This document shows positions 1-7,955 of a stretch of 64,000 nucleotides of DNA, one piece after another (the first letter of the stretch is position 1; each line of letters begins with the position of its first letter). Under the pieces are notes generated by a model, which saw only the letters and a program-made list of their open reading frames with translations, did not search any database and was not told the origin of the DNA. Made by a program: the position numbers and the translations under genes. Location of the stretch: IMG/VR virus record IMGVR_UViG_3300034691_000040, positions 62,001-126,000 of that record; one strand, given 5' to 3'. The stretch comes from a virus.

Positions 1-1
1 T

Positions 2-394
2 CATGACACGCTCGACATCACCAAGGCGTTGTCAGATGAATCCATCAGCGCGTACATGGAGCTGTCACAGACCTTCGTTATCCTACTGGATGCGAAGTCG
101 ATGTACTACAGCCTTGATGAAGTGGAGCAGACCGATCTGCCAGGTCGTTACTACACCTATTCGAGACCTTCCGTTCCATTGCTGCTGGATAATGGGTTCC
201 TGGCTGAGTATGTAGCAATACCGGAAAATGGTACATGGGTCTTGGCTATTGATAACGGCTATAACTACAACTATTACGGTCAGACCAAGCCGTCAGAGTC
301 CAATGATTATATCCCAGACGCCGAGGTGTCGAATAAACCATTTCAGTACTGCCGTGGGTGGCTGCTTGAAATGGGGAGTGAATACCTAGGCTAA
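2..394 (+). CDS. Unknown protein, C-terminal part (5' end outside window)
   Basis: The reading frame is open from the first bases of the window and ends with TAG-free coding up to a TAA near base 394, so this is the 3' end of a longer gene; the visible part is about 130 residues. It is rich in Tyr, Asn and Asp, with aromatic strings such as NYNYYGQ, and has no signal peptide or clear motif. A TTG at base 29 could start a shorter protein, but the frame continues upstream without a stop, so a truncated longer gene is preferred. It ends just before a strong palindrome shared with the convergent spike operon. Its position opposite the PAAR and spike genes suggests a virion protein, but this is inference only. 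Confidence 0.6.
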   Translation, partial: HDTLDITKALSDESISAYMELSQTFVILLDAKSMYYSLDEVEQTDLPGRYYTYSRPSVPLLLDNGFLAEYVAIPENGTWVLAIDNGYNYNYYGQTKPSESNDYIPDAEVSNKPFQYCRGWLLEMGSEYLG

Positions 395-397
395 CCG

Positions 398-431
398 CAT
401 AGCGCCGCAGGCCATTGCCTGCGGCGCTATG
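398..431. terminator. CATA/TATG hairpin at convergent junction
   Basis: A 15-bp perfect stem starts with CATAGCGCC and closes with GGCGCTATG around a CATT loop. It lies between the ends of two converging genes and can act on both strands. It belongs to the eight-member hairpin family described in the findings. Confidence 0.75.
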
Positions 432-436
432 CTGCA

Positions 437-703
437 TTAGCTACTGCAATTGAACCATGGCTGTCCATCAGTGACGTCACCGCATGTCGCAGCATTACCG
501 GCGATACAAACGGGGATTCCATTGATTTTAAAGAAGGTCGATCCTTGAGCCATCTTAGGTCCTTGGTGAGGACCATTGCCGTGAGAGGCAACCGTATCAC
601 CCAACACAGATACTAACGCACCAATCGCCTTGCAGAAGGTCTGACCCCCACCTTGCTGCAGACCCCCGGCTGAGTTAAGCCCAACTAATGCAACACCTGG
701 CAT
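437..703 (-). CDS. PAAR-domain tail spike tip protein
   Basis: This 88-residue protein matches the PAAR family, small cone-shaped proteins that cap the central spike of contractile tails and type VI secretion systems and sharpen it for membrane piercing. Visible family features are VSVLGDT, the glycine/histidine run HGNGPHQGP, and FKINGIPVCIAGNAATCGD near residues 58-76, which match the repeating beta-turn pattern with metal-binding His/Cys positions. A start ATG at 703 is preceded by AAGGAGG at good spacing. It lies ten bases downstream of the spike gene on the same strand, the expected partner, so the two are probably co-transcribed. Length is normal for a stand-alone PAAR protein. Confidence 0.85.
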   Translation of the reverse strand: MPGVALVGLNSAGGLQQGGGQTFCKAIGALVSVLGDTVASHGNGPHQGPKMAQGSTFFKINGIPVCIAGNAATCGDVTDGQPWFNCSS

Positions 704-712
704 GATGCCTCC

Positions 713-1582
713 TTACCCTTTATTGATATCTACAGTAGGAGAAGTGATAGCGACATTACCAGCATCGGCTTTGTAAGTGCTACCGCCACCGTCGATTAGT
801 ACATCCGTACCTGCGGTGAGCTTAAAACTCTTACCGATATTGACAGTGCCGTTGTTACCCGCAGTGATTTTCAAATCGCGTGTAATGTTAGCGATCAGGT
901 CCTGAGGGGCAAACATCTTGATGTCTTTCTTATCCAGCTTAACAAAGGTACCTTTATCGTTCTGAAGGTGGATAAGGGAAAGAGCGCTGACAAGATTGAT
1001 CAAATTACCGACGTCATCCGTCAGGTTGAATTCACCTTTCTTGGTGTCGAAATACATCTCGTACAAGAACGGTTCACCATCGGACTTAGACGTACAGAAA
1101 GCCAGTCGTTTACTGTGGGTCGAAAACTCAATCCAGTACATGTTTTCAGGAGTGAGTGAATTAGCATTTTCGTCCTGTGTGTTAGAGATACCGATGATGA
1201 TAGTCTCAAGCTTGAACAGGCCATGGTCAAGACCCATGTCTCTCCAGTAGTACTTGTCTTCATCGGCCGCCTGAAGGATCTCGACGCGCACACCTCTTCG
1301 CACATCAGGAGGGGTTAGGCGGTTACTGCATGCGCCAGGTAGCCATTGCGCCTTGATCGTGTTAGTGCCGACGATAGCACCTTTAACTGAAACGCCATCC
1401 TGGTCCTTAGTCTCATACTCCATGACGGTGGCATTTTGAGTCATCTCACCATCGCGCATACCGATCCATTCGGTTGGGATGATTTCAACGTCAGTGCAAA
1501 AACTACCATCGGCATTGGTGATAGGTTTGTTACCATCAATACGACCTTGACCGACTGTGCGGAATACAGATACTTGACTCAT
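713..1582 (-). CDS. Central tail spike protein (OB-fold plus beta-helix type)
   Basis: A 289-residue protein that probably forms the trimeric membrane-piercing spike at the baseplate centre. The last 60 or so residues are short, glycine- and threonine-rich repeats (ITAGNNGTVNIG, LTAGTDVLIDGG, ADAGNVAITSPTVDI), typical of the triple-stranded beta-helix of gp5/VgrG-like spikes; the region before resembles a beta-rich OB-like body. The gene directly precedes a PAAR tip gene, which fits. A longer open frame reaches 1786, but ATG at 1582 has AAGGTG upstream and leaves a normal divergent promoter gap to the next plus-strand gene. No lysozyme domain is visible, so this spike probably carries no enzyme. 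The assignment is by architecture and neighbourhood, not by a named motif. Confidence 0.7.
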   Translation of the reverse strand: MSQVSVFRTVGQGRIDGNKPITNADGSFCTDVEIIPTEWIGMRDGEMTQNATVMEYETKDQDGVSVKGAIVGTNTIKAQWLPGACSNRLTPPDVRRGVRVEILQAADEDKYYWRDMGLDHGLFKLETIIIGISNTQDENANSLTPENMYWIEFSTHSKRLAFCTSKSDGEPFLYEMYFDTKKGEFNLTDDVGNLINLVSALSLIHLQNDKGTFVKLDKKDIKMFAPQDLIANITRDLKITAGNNGTVNIGKSFKLTAGTDVLIDGGGSTYKADAGNVAITSPTVDINKG

Positions 1583-1652
1583 CTCAACACCTTGTAAATA
1601 AAAGTTAACGAAACACACTGATAATACAATGACAATGTGCCGAGTATAAGCC

Positions 1653-4088
1653 ATGTTTTTCGAAGAAATTATCATGAACCAGTGCAACCGTACTGCACTC
1701 AACGGTAAAAACTCGTTCACCATTCGCCCTACCGAAAAAGCCCAAATGGTTCTAGGTACTAACGGTAGTGGCAAGTCTAGCCTCATAGAGATCGGCTTCT
1801 CTCCACTCCCTCCCGAGATTACAGACTTCGACGATGGCGGATCTTTGATTCAAACGGTCTTTCATAAAGGCCATCGTTATCGTCTCGAAAACCACCTCAG
1901 CGGTAAGTGGACGTATTCATTTTCAATCGATGGTGGCGAGAACCTGAATAAGGGGCGTAACGTCACCGCACAGCTGGAGTTGATTAAGCACCACTTGGGT
2001 TGGACAAAAGACCTGCGTGACTTCTTGTTAGGTAAACTTGAATTCACGAAGATGTCCACCGGCCAACGTCGTGATTGGATCGCTAAGTTTTCATCAGTTG
2101 ACTTTGATTACGCATTCGGTCTATACAAAGGATTCCAGAAAGAATACGGTGCGTCTAAAACAGTCGAGAAGTATCTGCGTGACCAGATGGGATTTGCCCG
2201 TAAGGAAACCATCCCGCTTGAAGATTTGGAAGCTATGCGTAAGACAGCGCTTGAGCTGCGTGAAACACTCAAGCTGCTGATGAACGAACCCAAACACTTC
2301 ACCGGCGACGAAGTCAGCACTAAAGAACAAATCCAGTGGCTGATCGATGAAGTGAATCGGTCCACGCATGAGTTCGCATATTCCGAGTATCCTGAAACGC
2401 TTGATGCTAACAGCGTTGATGAATTGCGGGAGATGTCAGCAGGTCTGTTGGCTAGCGTTAACCAACTTACTGGCGAACTCAAAGTAAACGGAGAGCATCT
2501 CGATAAGCTCCGTAGTCGGAAGATGAAAGCCGATAACCTTCTGTCCGTTCCCGTTGACGAACTTCAGAATGAATTGTCTCAGTTACAAGCTGAGATCGTG
2601 GCGTTACCTAAGTCACTGACCGGCTTACACGACAGTTTACTGATTCCTGCCGATCGGCCTATTGCTGAACTGCGCCGGGTGATCAATGAGATCCCAGCGG
2701 TTATGGCTTCTCGTAAAGAGGTGGAGGAGATCAACGAAAAGGTTTACGCTAAGAAAAACCGCGTAGACAAGATCCATGGTCTGCTTGAAGACATTGATCG
2801 TCAAATCATGCACATCCATCGCTGTGCTGAAGTCCAGTGCCCTTCTTGCAATACGTTATTTAAACCCGGTATCGAAGCAGGCAGGCTTGAAGAACTGAAT
2901 GCCAGATACCAGAACGGTCACAATCTAACGGCTGTAGAGCTGACTGAACTTAATGACCTTAACGATAAGCAAAATGCTATTCGTGAAAACATTCGACTGT
3001 ACGACCAGCTTGAAGAACTGAAGATTCAGTACCAGGGTAGTTATCCTGGGCTGTTTACTTATCTGGAACAATCCGGTTGGGCAAAGCTTGGCGCAGGTTT
3101 GGCTGAGAAGACATCCGTGTATTACCGCGATGAGCAATTGGCCCGTAAGCGTGAAAAGCTCAACACGCGCATTAAAGAGATTGAACAAGTCTTCGCAATG
3201 CTGCGTGAAGAGGCGCCGGAGCTTGCAGGTGCGCGTGATGCTTATCTTGAAACAGAGGATGAGTACAACCGCATCTTTAACTCCATCCGTGATCTGAAGC
3301 TTCGCAGGATTCGGGTTGAAACAGTCATTCGAAACCATACCGAATACAGTGAGCGTCTGGACTACTGCAACGAGACCTACGCAAAGCTACGTCAATCGCT
3401 GATTGATTTTGCTAACCACCGTGCTGATACCATGGTGGAAGGACTGATCCGTAAGACACTCGAAACCCTGGGCGTTCATGAACAGGCTATCACAGAAAAT
3501 GAATCCCATGAAACCGTGCTTAAAGATCTGGAGATCAAACACAGTAAATCGCTGATCCAGTTGGAGGCCGCTAAGTGCCTTGTGGACGCGATGTGTCCAA
3601 AGACAGGTCTCATTGCAGAGCAAATCAGTTTGCAGCTCACGGGCATTATCTCGGGCGTCAATGAGATGATTCAGCGAGTATGGGGCTATCCTCTTTACAT
3701 CTCCGCAGGTATGGAGTTTGATGAAGAGCTTAATTACAAGTTCCCACTGACGGTCGATACGAAACAACGCCCCGACATTGCAAATGGCAGCGGTGCGAGT
3801 CTTGACATCATCAATGAAGCCTTCAGACTGACCAGCTATTACTGCATGGACTTGGTTGACTATCCGCTCTACTTGGATGAACTAGGTGCCACGTTCGATG
3901 AAGTCCATCGGCAGAACCTTATTCCCCTGATGAAAGATTTGATCGACAATGATCGTTTCTCTCAAGTGTTGATCATCAGTCACAGCCTCGACGGCCAAAC
4001 GGCGTTCCCTAACTCCGAGACTATTATTTTGGATGACCGGAACATCAACTATCCTCACCAATATAACCGCCATGTGGAGTTCGCATGA
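1653..4088 (+). CDS. Rad50/SbcC-like recombination ATPase (T4 gp46-like)
   Basis: An 811-residue SMC-family ATPase with all hallmark parts. The Walker A loop GTNGSGKSS is at residues 35-43. Long charged helices that should form an antiparallel coiled coil flank a zinc hook CPSC at 396-399. An ABC-signature-like GSGASLD follows near 710, Walker B is PLYLDE ending at 742-743, and an H-loop ISHS follows. Such proteins pair with an Mre11/SbcD nuclease (T4 gp46/gp47) to process DNA ends for recombination-dependent replication. No Mre11-like nuclease gene is seen in this window. The next gene overlaps its stop codon by ATGA, indicating translational coupling. The start has no competing in-frame alternative with a better ribosome site. 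Confidence 0.9.
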   Translation: MFFEEIIMNQCNRTALNGKNSFTIRPTEKAQMVLGTNGSGKSSLIEIGFSPLPPEITDFDDGGSLIQTVFHKGHRYRLENHLSGKWTYSFSIDGGENLNKGRNVTAQLELIKHHLGWTKDLRDFLLGKLEFTKMSTGQRRDWIAKFSSVDFDYAFGLYKGFQKEYGASKTVEKYLRDQMGFARKETIPLEDLEAMRKTALELRETLKLLMNEPKHFTGDEVSTKEQIQWLIDEVNRSTHEFAYSEYPETLDANSVDELREMSAGLLASVNQLTGELKVNGEHLDKLRSRKMKADNLLSVPVDELQNELSQLQAEIVALPKSLTGLHDSLLIPADRPIAELRRVINEIPAVMASRKEVEEINEKVYAKKNRVDKIHGLLEDIDRQIMHIHRCAEVQCPSCNTLFKPGIEAGRLEELNARYQNGHNLTAVELTELNDLNDKQNAIRENIRLYDQLEELKIQYQGSYPGLFTYLEQSGWAKLGAGLAEKTSVYYRDEQLARKREKLNTRIKEIEQVFAMLREEAPELAGARDAYLETEDEYNRIFNSIRDLKLRRIRVETVIRNHTEYSERLDYCNETYAKLRQSLIDFANHRADTMVEGLIRKTLETLGVHEQAITENESHETVLKDLEIKHSKSLIQLEAAKCLVDAMCPKTGLIAEQISLQLTGIISGVNEMIQRVWGYPLYISAGMEFDEELNYKFPLTVDTKQRPDIANGSGASLDIINEAFRLTSYYCMDLVDYPLYLDELGATFDEVHRQNLIPLMKDLIDNDRFSQVLIISHSLDGQTAFPNSETIILDDRNINYPHQYNRHVEFA

Positions 4089-4417
4089 ATAAACGTAAAA
4101 TTGTCATCATTTCACACTGGCAACCTTTGCTTGATCAAATGAAAGATATCATGAGCGACTGCCTTGAGTTGTCTAGTGAGGCTCAACTCGAATCTGCTAA
4201 ATATAAAGTCTTTGGGAACGGCGTAGTCCCCTTTACATTTCATCTTAACCAAGACCAGCCAGAAGTTGGTAGTGTGTTAGAGGTTGGTGGGATTTCTGAC
4301 TACGTCTATTTTCAAGATCCGGTCGATCAGGGGCAAGATATAGTTGAGTTCATAGACCCTCCTGGGTTTGAAAGATTATTGCCTGGGGTATATGAAGTGA
4401 GATCGCGTCCAATCTAA
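4085..4417 (+). CDS. Unknown 110-residue protein
   Basis: Small soluble protein, unrecognised. It begins with KIVIISHWQPLL and is acidic in the second half (DPVDQGQDIVEFIDPPG). Its ATG overlaps the stop of the Rad50-like gene in an ATGA arrangement, so translation is probably coupled and the protein may be made in step with that ATPase. No transmembrane segment or metal-binding pattern is visible. A functional link to the ATPase would be guesswork. Confidence 0.7.
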   Translation: MNKRKIVIISHWQPLLDQMKDIMSDCLELSSEAQLESAKYKVFGNGVVPFTFHLNQDQPEVGSVLEVGGISDYVYFQDPVDQGQDIVEFIDPPGFERLLPGVYEVRSRPI

Positions 4418-4431
4418 AAGATGGAGTTCCC

Positions 4432-4602
4432 ATGATTACTGCAACGACTGTGTTAAACGCATCATTGTTGTCATCGCTCTTTGCCATCTGCGTCGGTTAC
4501 TTGGCCGGAGAGAAGAAATTAGGGGCTGGTTTTTTGGTCTCTGTCATCGTTACTGAGCTGATTGTGACCGCTGTTATTGGCGCGATCTACTGGGGTGCGT
4601 GA
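4432..4602 (+). CDS. Small two-helix membrane protein (56 aa)
   Basis: A short gene with ATG at 4432, a GGAG ribosome site seven bases upstream, and a stop that shares one base with the next start (TGATG). The product has two hydrophobic helices, about residues 6-24 and 33-54, joined by a charged turn GEKKLG. This hairpin topology resembles small holins and other phage inner-membrane proteins, but there is no specific signature. Its neighbours are DNA-metabolism and unknown genes; the candidate spanins lie 2.4 kb away, so a lysis role is only possible. Coding status is supported by the ribosome site and tight packing with both neighbours. Confidence 0.65.
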   Translation: MITATTVLNASLLSSLFAICVGYLAGEKKLGAGFLVSVIVTELIVTAVIGAIYWGA

Positions 4603-4838
4603 TGGATAAGGAAGATTACGCGTTCCCTGAGGATGAGTTCTTCGGGGTCTGTACGGTGTCATCTTTCAGGGATGGAAAGATGTACGTCAGTACAGAGAAT
4701 CAAAAGGTTGGGGTGAATATCCCCGCGGGTGAGAATTGGGACAGTCATTTCAAGAAAGGCGATACGCTCGAAGTGTACATCGCTCCCGATAATTTCACTC
4801 ATTACAAAAAGTATTCGCCAGAAGTAAACGATGATTAA
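4602..4838 (+). CDS. Unknown acidic 78-residue protein
   Basis: The start ATG at 4602 overlaps the stop of the two-helix membrane protein (TGATG), so the two are probably translationally coupled. The product alternates beta-strand-like stretches (GVCTVSSFRDGKMYVST, DTLEVYIAP) and could be a small beta-barrel, with acidic ends (MDKEDYAFPEDE, PEVNDD). No family recognised. It is the last gene of this plus-strand run and stops just before a shared hairpin terminator. Confidence 0.65.
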   Translation: MDKEDYAFPEDEFFGVCTVSSFRDGKMYVSTENQKVGVNIPAGENWDSHFKKGDTLEVYIAPDNFTHYKKYSPEVNDD

Positions 4839-4841
4839 CAG

Positions 4842-4874
4842 CATACACCCCGGTCATTGCGACCGGGGTGTATG
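4842..4874. terminator. CATA/TATG hairpin at convergent junction
   Basis: A 14-bp perfect stem (CATACACCCCGGTC with its complement) closes an ATTGC loop between converging genes. Member of the shared hairpin family. Confidence 0.78.
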
Positions 4875-4889
4875 TCTGCTTCTTTTCTT

Positions 4890-5534
4890 TTACGTACCCG
4901 GCGGCGTACCACCCATGTCAATGATGACCTGCTGCAATTGTTCAATCACCGTAACCAGTTCAGCGTTACTTTGGGTCAGACTTGCGACTTGGTCTTGAAG
5001 GACCAGGACCTTTGCATAATCGGTCGTCCGGTTCTTGATAGCCGCATTGCGCGCTGCCAAGTTCTGTACGTACTGTTCTTGCGTGATCGCATCCGCGGTA
5101 GGTGCGACGCAAAGCATGATGGTTGGCACCACACCAATGTCATCAGAGATAGCCTTGCCGTATGCCGCCATCGCACGGGTGAAGTCGTAGGTGTCGGGAA
5201 GCATACCTAAGTCAGCCGCCATGACCACACGTTGATGCGGCACCACATCCATGTTCGGGTACGAATCGATATACGTGTCTGGCACGTACAAAGGTTTCTG
5301 CGTGTCCGACAGCAGCGTGATAACCGCAGCGCCTGCTACTTTGTCTGCATCGTAATCAGTCGTCGATAACCCAACTGGCGTATATACCAACGCCATCGGG
5401 TCAAGACCCTGACTGATCATTTCCTCAAACGTTCGTTCAGCGCCTACGCGATAAACAATGTTTGCCAGCGCGGTAAACGGGATACGTAAGGAGAAAAGCC
5501 CCTTAGTCCCCAGAGGGGGCGTGATACGTGCCAT
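4890..5534 (-). CDS. Probable baseplate/virion protein with C-terminal coiled coil
   Basis: A 214-residue protein, unrecognised by motif. The N-terminal two thirds look globular; the last 60 residues (AKVLVLQDQVASLTQSNAELV and on) show a heptad pattern typical of a short parallel coiled coil, and it ends with a Pro/Gly tail. The ATG at 5534 has GGGGAG upstream. It is encoded 13 bases downstream of a 439-residue gene on the same strand and near the spike genes, so a baseplate or virion role is likely. This is inference from position; the two genes probably form one late transcript ending at the 4842-4874 hairpin. Confidence 0.65.
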   Translation of the reverse strand: MARITPPLGTKGLFSLRIPFTALANIVYRVGAERTFEEMISQGLDPMALVYTPVGLSTTDYDADKVAGAAVITLLSDTQKPLYVPDTYIDSYPNMDVVPHQRVVMAADLGMLPDTYDFTRAMAAYGKAISDDIGVVPTIMLCVAPTADAITQEQYVQNLAARNAAIKNRTTDYAKVLVLQDQVASLTQSNAELVTVIEQLQQVIIDMGGTPPGT

Positions 5535-5547
5535 GAGTCACTCCCCG

Positions 5548-6867
5548 TCAGACGGTGGTCAATTGATCGACGCTGTACTTGGTAACCACCAGGTAAAGGA
5601 ACTTGTTATAGCTCTTGGCGAGGTAAACGATGCCGTCACGAACTACCCGGTTAAAACCCGCTGGAACGCCTGAGTTCAACGTGAGTTCTTCAGCGTACAT
5701 CAACATTGGATCGAGCACCGTGTTGATGAACACTCGCGTCTTCTCATTCATCATGCCGAAGTCAACATGAGTAGTCGGGACGTTCATGTAGTCAGGGAAA
5801 ACCTGATTGAGCACATTGACAGCGTCACGGTTCTCAGGACCACCTACCACCGCCAGCATCAAGGAGCGAAACTGACTCGGTACGCTTGAGATCACAGCGG
5901 CAATGTGTTCATTGGTGTACTTGACACCTTTACAGGTTTTGTAGCACAACGCCAACGCAGGGACGTGCTGCGCAATCCCAGAGAAGGTGCTGATCTGACG
6001 ATCGCCACCAGGGACCGCTACATTCTGCCACAACGGCGTCATGATGAACTCTGTAGAGGTGAACAGATCTGGAAAGATCGCTGCCCATTCATCGCGGGTA
6101 TGGCTGGAATTCAGCAGGATGTAATCGCGGATAGCTTCTTTGATCGCATCCAGGTTGTTACCAGCAGCGCCGTAGACCAACGAGATCCAGTTGGTATCAA
6201 TCTTCAGCGCTTTGTTGTTGACGTCTTGCCAGGTGAACACGTCGAGACGCTGATAGGTCTCTGGGTATGCTCCGCGAACAGTAGCGATGCGCTCGAACAC
6301 CTCCGATTGGTTGATCGCATCAACCAGAAGCTTGACCGCGTCGTAATCATTGAAGAACTGATCGAGAGGGATCAGTGGAACGATCGGTAGGATTTCGAAT
6401 TCGTCGAACTGGTTAAAGAACGCATCATCCGCAAACCAGATCCGCCAGCTATCGGTTGCCGACTGACCCTTAGGTGCAATCGTGATATACTCCGGACACC
6501 AGAACGTTTTGAACTGGACCATCCTGCCGGAGTCGATGAAATCGAAGGTGTCGCCGAATGCTGTGATGAAGGCTTGTTGAAACACGTCCTTGACTTCAGT
6601 GAACGCATTCAGACGTGCTTGAAGGTACGTCCAGTTAACGGCTTTCAGCGCACTGTTGGCTACGGCATCGGGAACCGGAGTGATGACATCGTTAACTTTG
6701 TAACCGAAGCCTACCAGGACTTCTTCAGGGTAGTCGATCGACACATGCAAGGTGTTTTGTTTGACAAACGTCAGGGATAGCTTTGAAAGCTCACCGACGG
6801 GTGCCACGACGCCTGGCGCGTTATCGGTCAATGCCCCGATATGGGCAAACGCCTTAAATATATTCAC
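5548..6867 (-). CDS. Probable virion structural protein (439 aa)
   Basis: A large soluble protein without recognised motifs, rich in aromatic residues and mixed alpha/beta in appearance (for example FDEFEILPIVPLIPLDQFF and DFGMMNEKTRVFINTVLDPML). Two start codons are possible: GTG at 6876 has its GAGG site directly abutting it, whereas GTG at 6867 has the same site eight bases away, so the shorter form is chosen. The gene is immediately followed by the coiled-coil protein gene and shares its strand with the spike operon. A baseplate or virion component is the best guess. Confidence 0.65.
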   Translation of the reverse strand: MNIFKAFAHIGALTDNAPGVVAPVGELSKLSLTFVKQNTLHVSIDYPEEVLVGFGYKVNDVITPVPDAVANSALKAVNWTYLQARLNAFTEVKDVFQQAFITAFGDTFDFIDSGRMVQFKTFWCPEYITIAPKGQSATDSWRIWFADDAFFNQFDEFEILPIVPLIPLDQFFNDYDAVKLLVDAINQSEVFERIATVRGAYPETYQRLDVFTWQDVNNKALKIDTNWISLVYGAAGNNLDAIKEAIRDYILLNSSHTRDEWAAIFPDLFTSTEFIMTPLWQNVAVPGGDRQISTFSGIAQHVPALALCYKTCKGVKYTNEHIAAVISSVPSQFRSLMLAVVGGPENRDAVNVLNQVFPDYMNVPTTHVDFGMMNEKTRVFINTVLDPMLMYAEELTLNSGVPAGFNRVVRDGIVYLAKSYNKFLYLVVTKYSVDQLTTV

Positions 6868-6977
6868 AAATGACACCTCGGGTGTTTTAGCAATAAAGGT
6901 ATGCGTGCTTAAAGGTGTAAAGACACACTCCGTGTAAGTCTGAAACTATACTATTTCCAAAAGAGAAGGGATTTGCT
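6868..6977. promoter_or_regulatory. Divergent promoter region
   Basis: About 110 bases separate a minus-strand structural operon from the plus-strand lysis/RNase H genes, so it must contain start signals for both strands. An AT-rich ACTATACTATTT block lies just before the plus-strand ribosome site AGAGAAGGG. No match to a host sigma-70 promoter with normal spacing is convincing. Confidence 0.35.
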
Positions 6978-7469
6978 GTGACGATCCTCTTAATCCTAAA
7001 ATCTATCTTTCCTTTTCTGCGAGAATGGTTTCTCAAAGAGAAGGCCCTGCAGGAGATCGTAGCACAGAATAAATTGGCGTGTTTCCTACTTTGCTGCATT
7101 CTGGTTATGTTTATTGTGTTTACCCGAGTGAGCGATTCCGCCAACAAAGTCTTCGATGATCTCAACACTGCCAACCAACAGCTTGGGTTCAATACCACCG
7201 TCATTGCTGATTTACGTGAACGTGTTGTCACACTTGAAGCTGAAAAGAAGCAGTTAATGGAACATGCGCTAGGGAAAGGCCCTGCTCCGAAAGATGTAAC
7301 ACCACCTCCGTCGGAGGCTGTTCCTCAAACACTACAACTCCAGCCTGATCCAGATAAAAATACTAAGAAGGATACTGTAAAAGGTAAGCCTCCAGGCCAG
7401 AGAGCACGTAGAGATGTCGAAGAGAAATCTTTGCGTGAGTATGTCGAAGAGCAGTTAAAGACACTTTAA
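6978..7469 (+). CDS. Candidate inner-membrane spanin (Rz-like) protein
   Basis: A 163-residue protein starting at GTG behind AGAGAAGGG. A single transmembrane helix is evident at about residues 33-49 (LACFLLCCILVMFIVFT), preceded by a short basic cytoplasmic segment. A predicted coiled coil follows at about 50-96 (IADLRERVVTLEAEKKQL), then a Pro/Lys-rich linker and a short charged helix. A membrane anchor followed by a periplasmic coiled coil is the layout of i-spanins, which help disrupt the outer membrane at lysis. The next gene, 18 bases downstream, encodes a lipoprotein, the expected o-spanin partner. The usual nested Rz/Rz1 arrangement is absent; the genes are separate. The role is inferred from topology and pairing. 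Confidence 0.6.
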   Translation: MTILLILKSIFPFLREWFLKEKALQEIVAQNKLACFLLCCILVMFIVFTRVSDSANKVFDDLNTANQQLGFNTTVIADLRERVVTLEAEKKQLMEHALGKGPAPKDVTPPPSEAVPQTLQLQPDPDKNTKKDTVKGKPPGQRARRDVEEKSLREYVEEQLKTL

Positions 7470-7487
7470 CCTTTCCCGGATACAGCC

Positions 7488-7895
7488 ATGAAAAAATATA
7501 AAACTCACTTATTGCTTCAGCTTCCGCTGTTATTGCTGGGCTCGTGCACACCAGTAATTCCAGCGACCAGTATTACTGTTTATACAAACAACGGCGGCCA
7601 GCCTGGGCAGTATCAGGTGCACGATGACCAGGGTGGTGCAATGCCATCACTCCGATCATCGTCAAACGCAACGCCCATTCGTGATTGTGTCACAGCCATT
7701 GATAACGATCTACCCGACCCTGTTGAAATTGGCCTACCTAATCTTTCAAAGATTGAAGGTAAGACAAAGAATGAGCTCAATAAAGCAGTGGTCGATTTAT
7801 TGCTCGCCCACATTAAACTGCAGCGTAATGAAATCACAAGGATGCAAAGAGAACGCAAGTGTCTGATTGCCGAGATACGGTCAAAGCGAGTTTGA
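7488..7895 (+). CDS. Lipoprotein, candidate outer-membrane spanin
   Basis: A 135-residue protein with a clear lipoprotein signal peptide: basic start MKKYK, a leucine-rich core, and lipobox LGSC with the acylated Cys at residue 20. The mature part has a flexible Gly/Gln/Ser segment, then a helical region ending in basic residues (EITRMQRERKCLIAEIRSK). Because it directly follows a membrane-anchored coiled-coil protein, an o-spanin function is suggested. It is longer than most o-spanins and not especially proline-rich, so another periplasmic role, for instance superinfection exclusion, is possible. The signal peptide is solid; the function is inference. Confidence 0.65.
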   Translation: MKKYKTHLLLQLPLLLLGSCTPVIPATSITVYTNNGGQPGQYQVHDDQGGAMPSLRSSSNATPIRDCVTAIDNDLPDPVEIGLPNLSKIEGKTKNELNKAVVDLLLAHIKLQRNEITRMQRERKCLIAEIRSKRV

Positions 7896-7955
7896 TCAAA
7901 AACTACAGAAGTGACCTATCATTTAGACAGTCATTACACTTCAAGGTTTCTTGAC

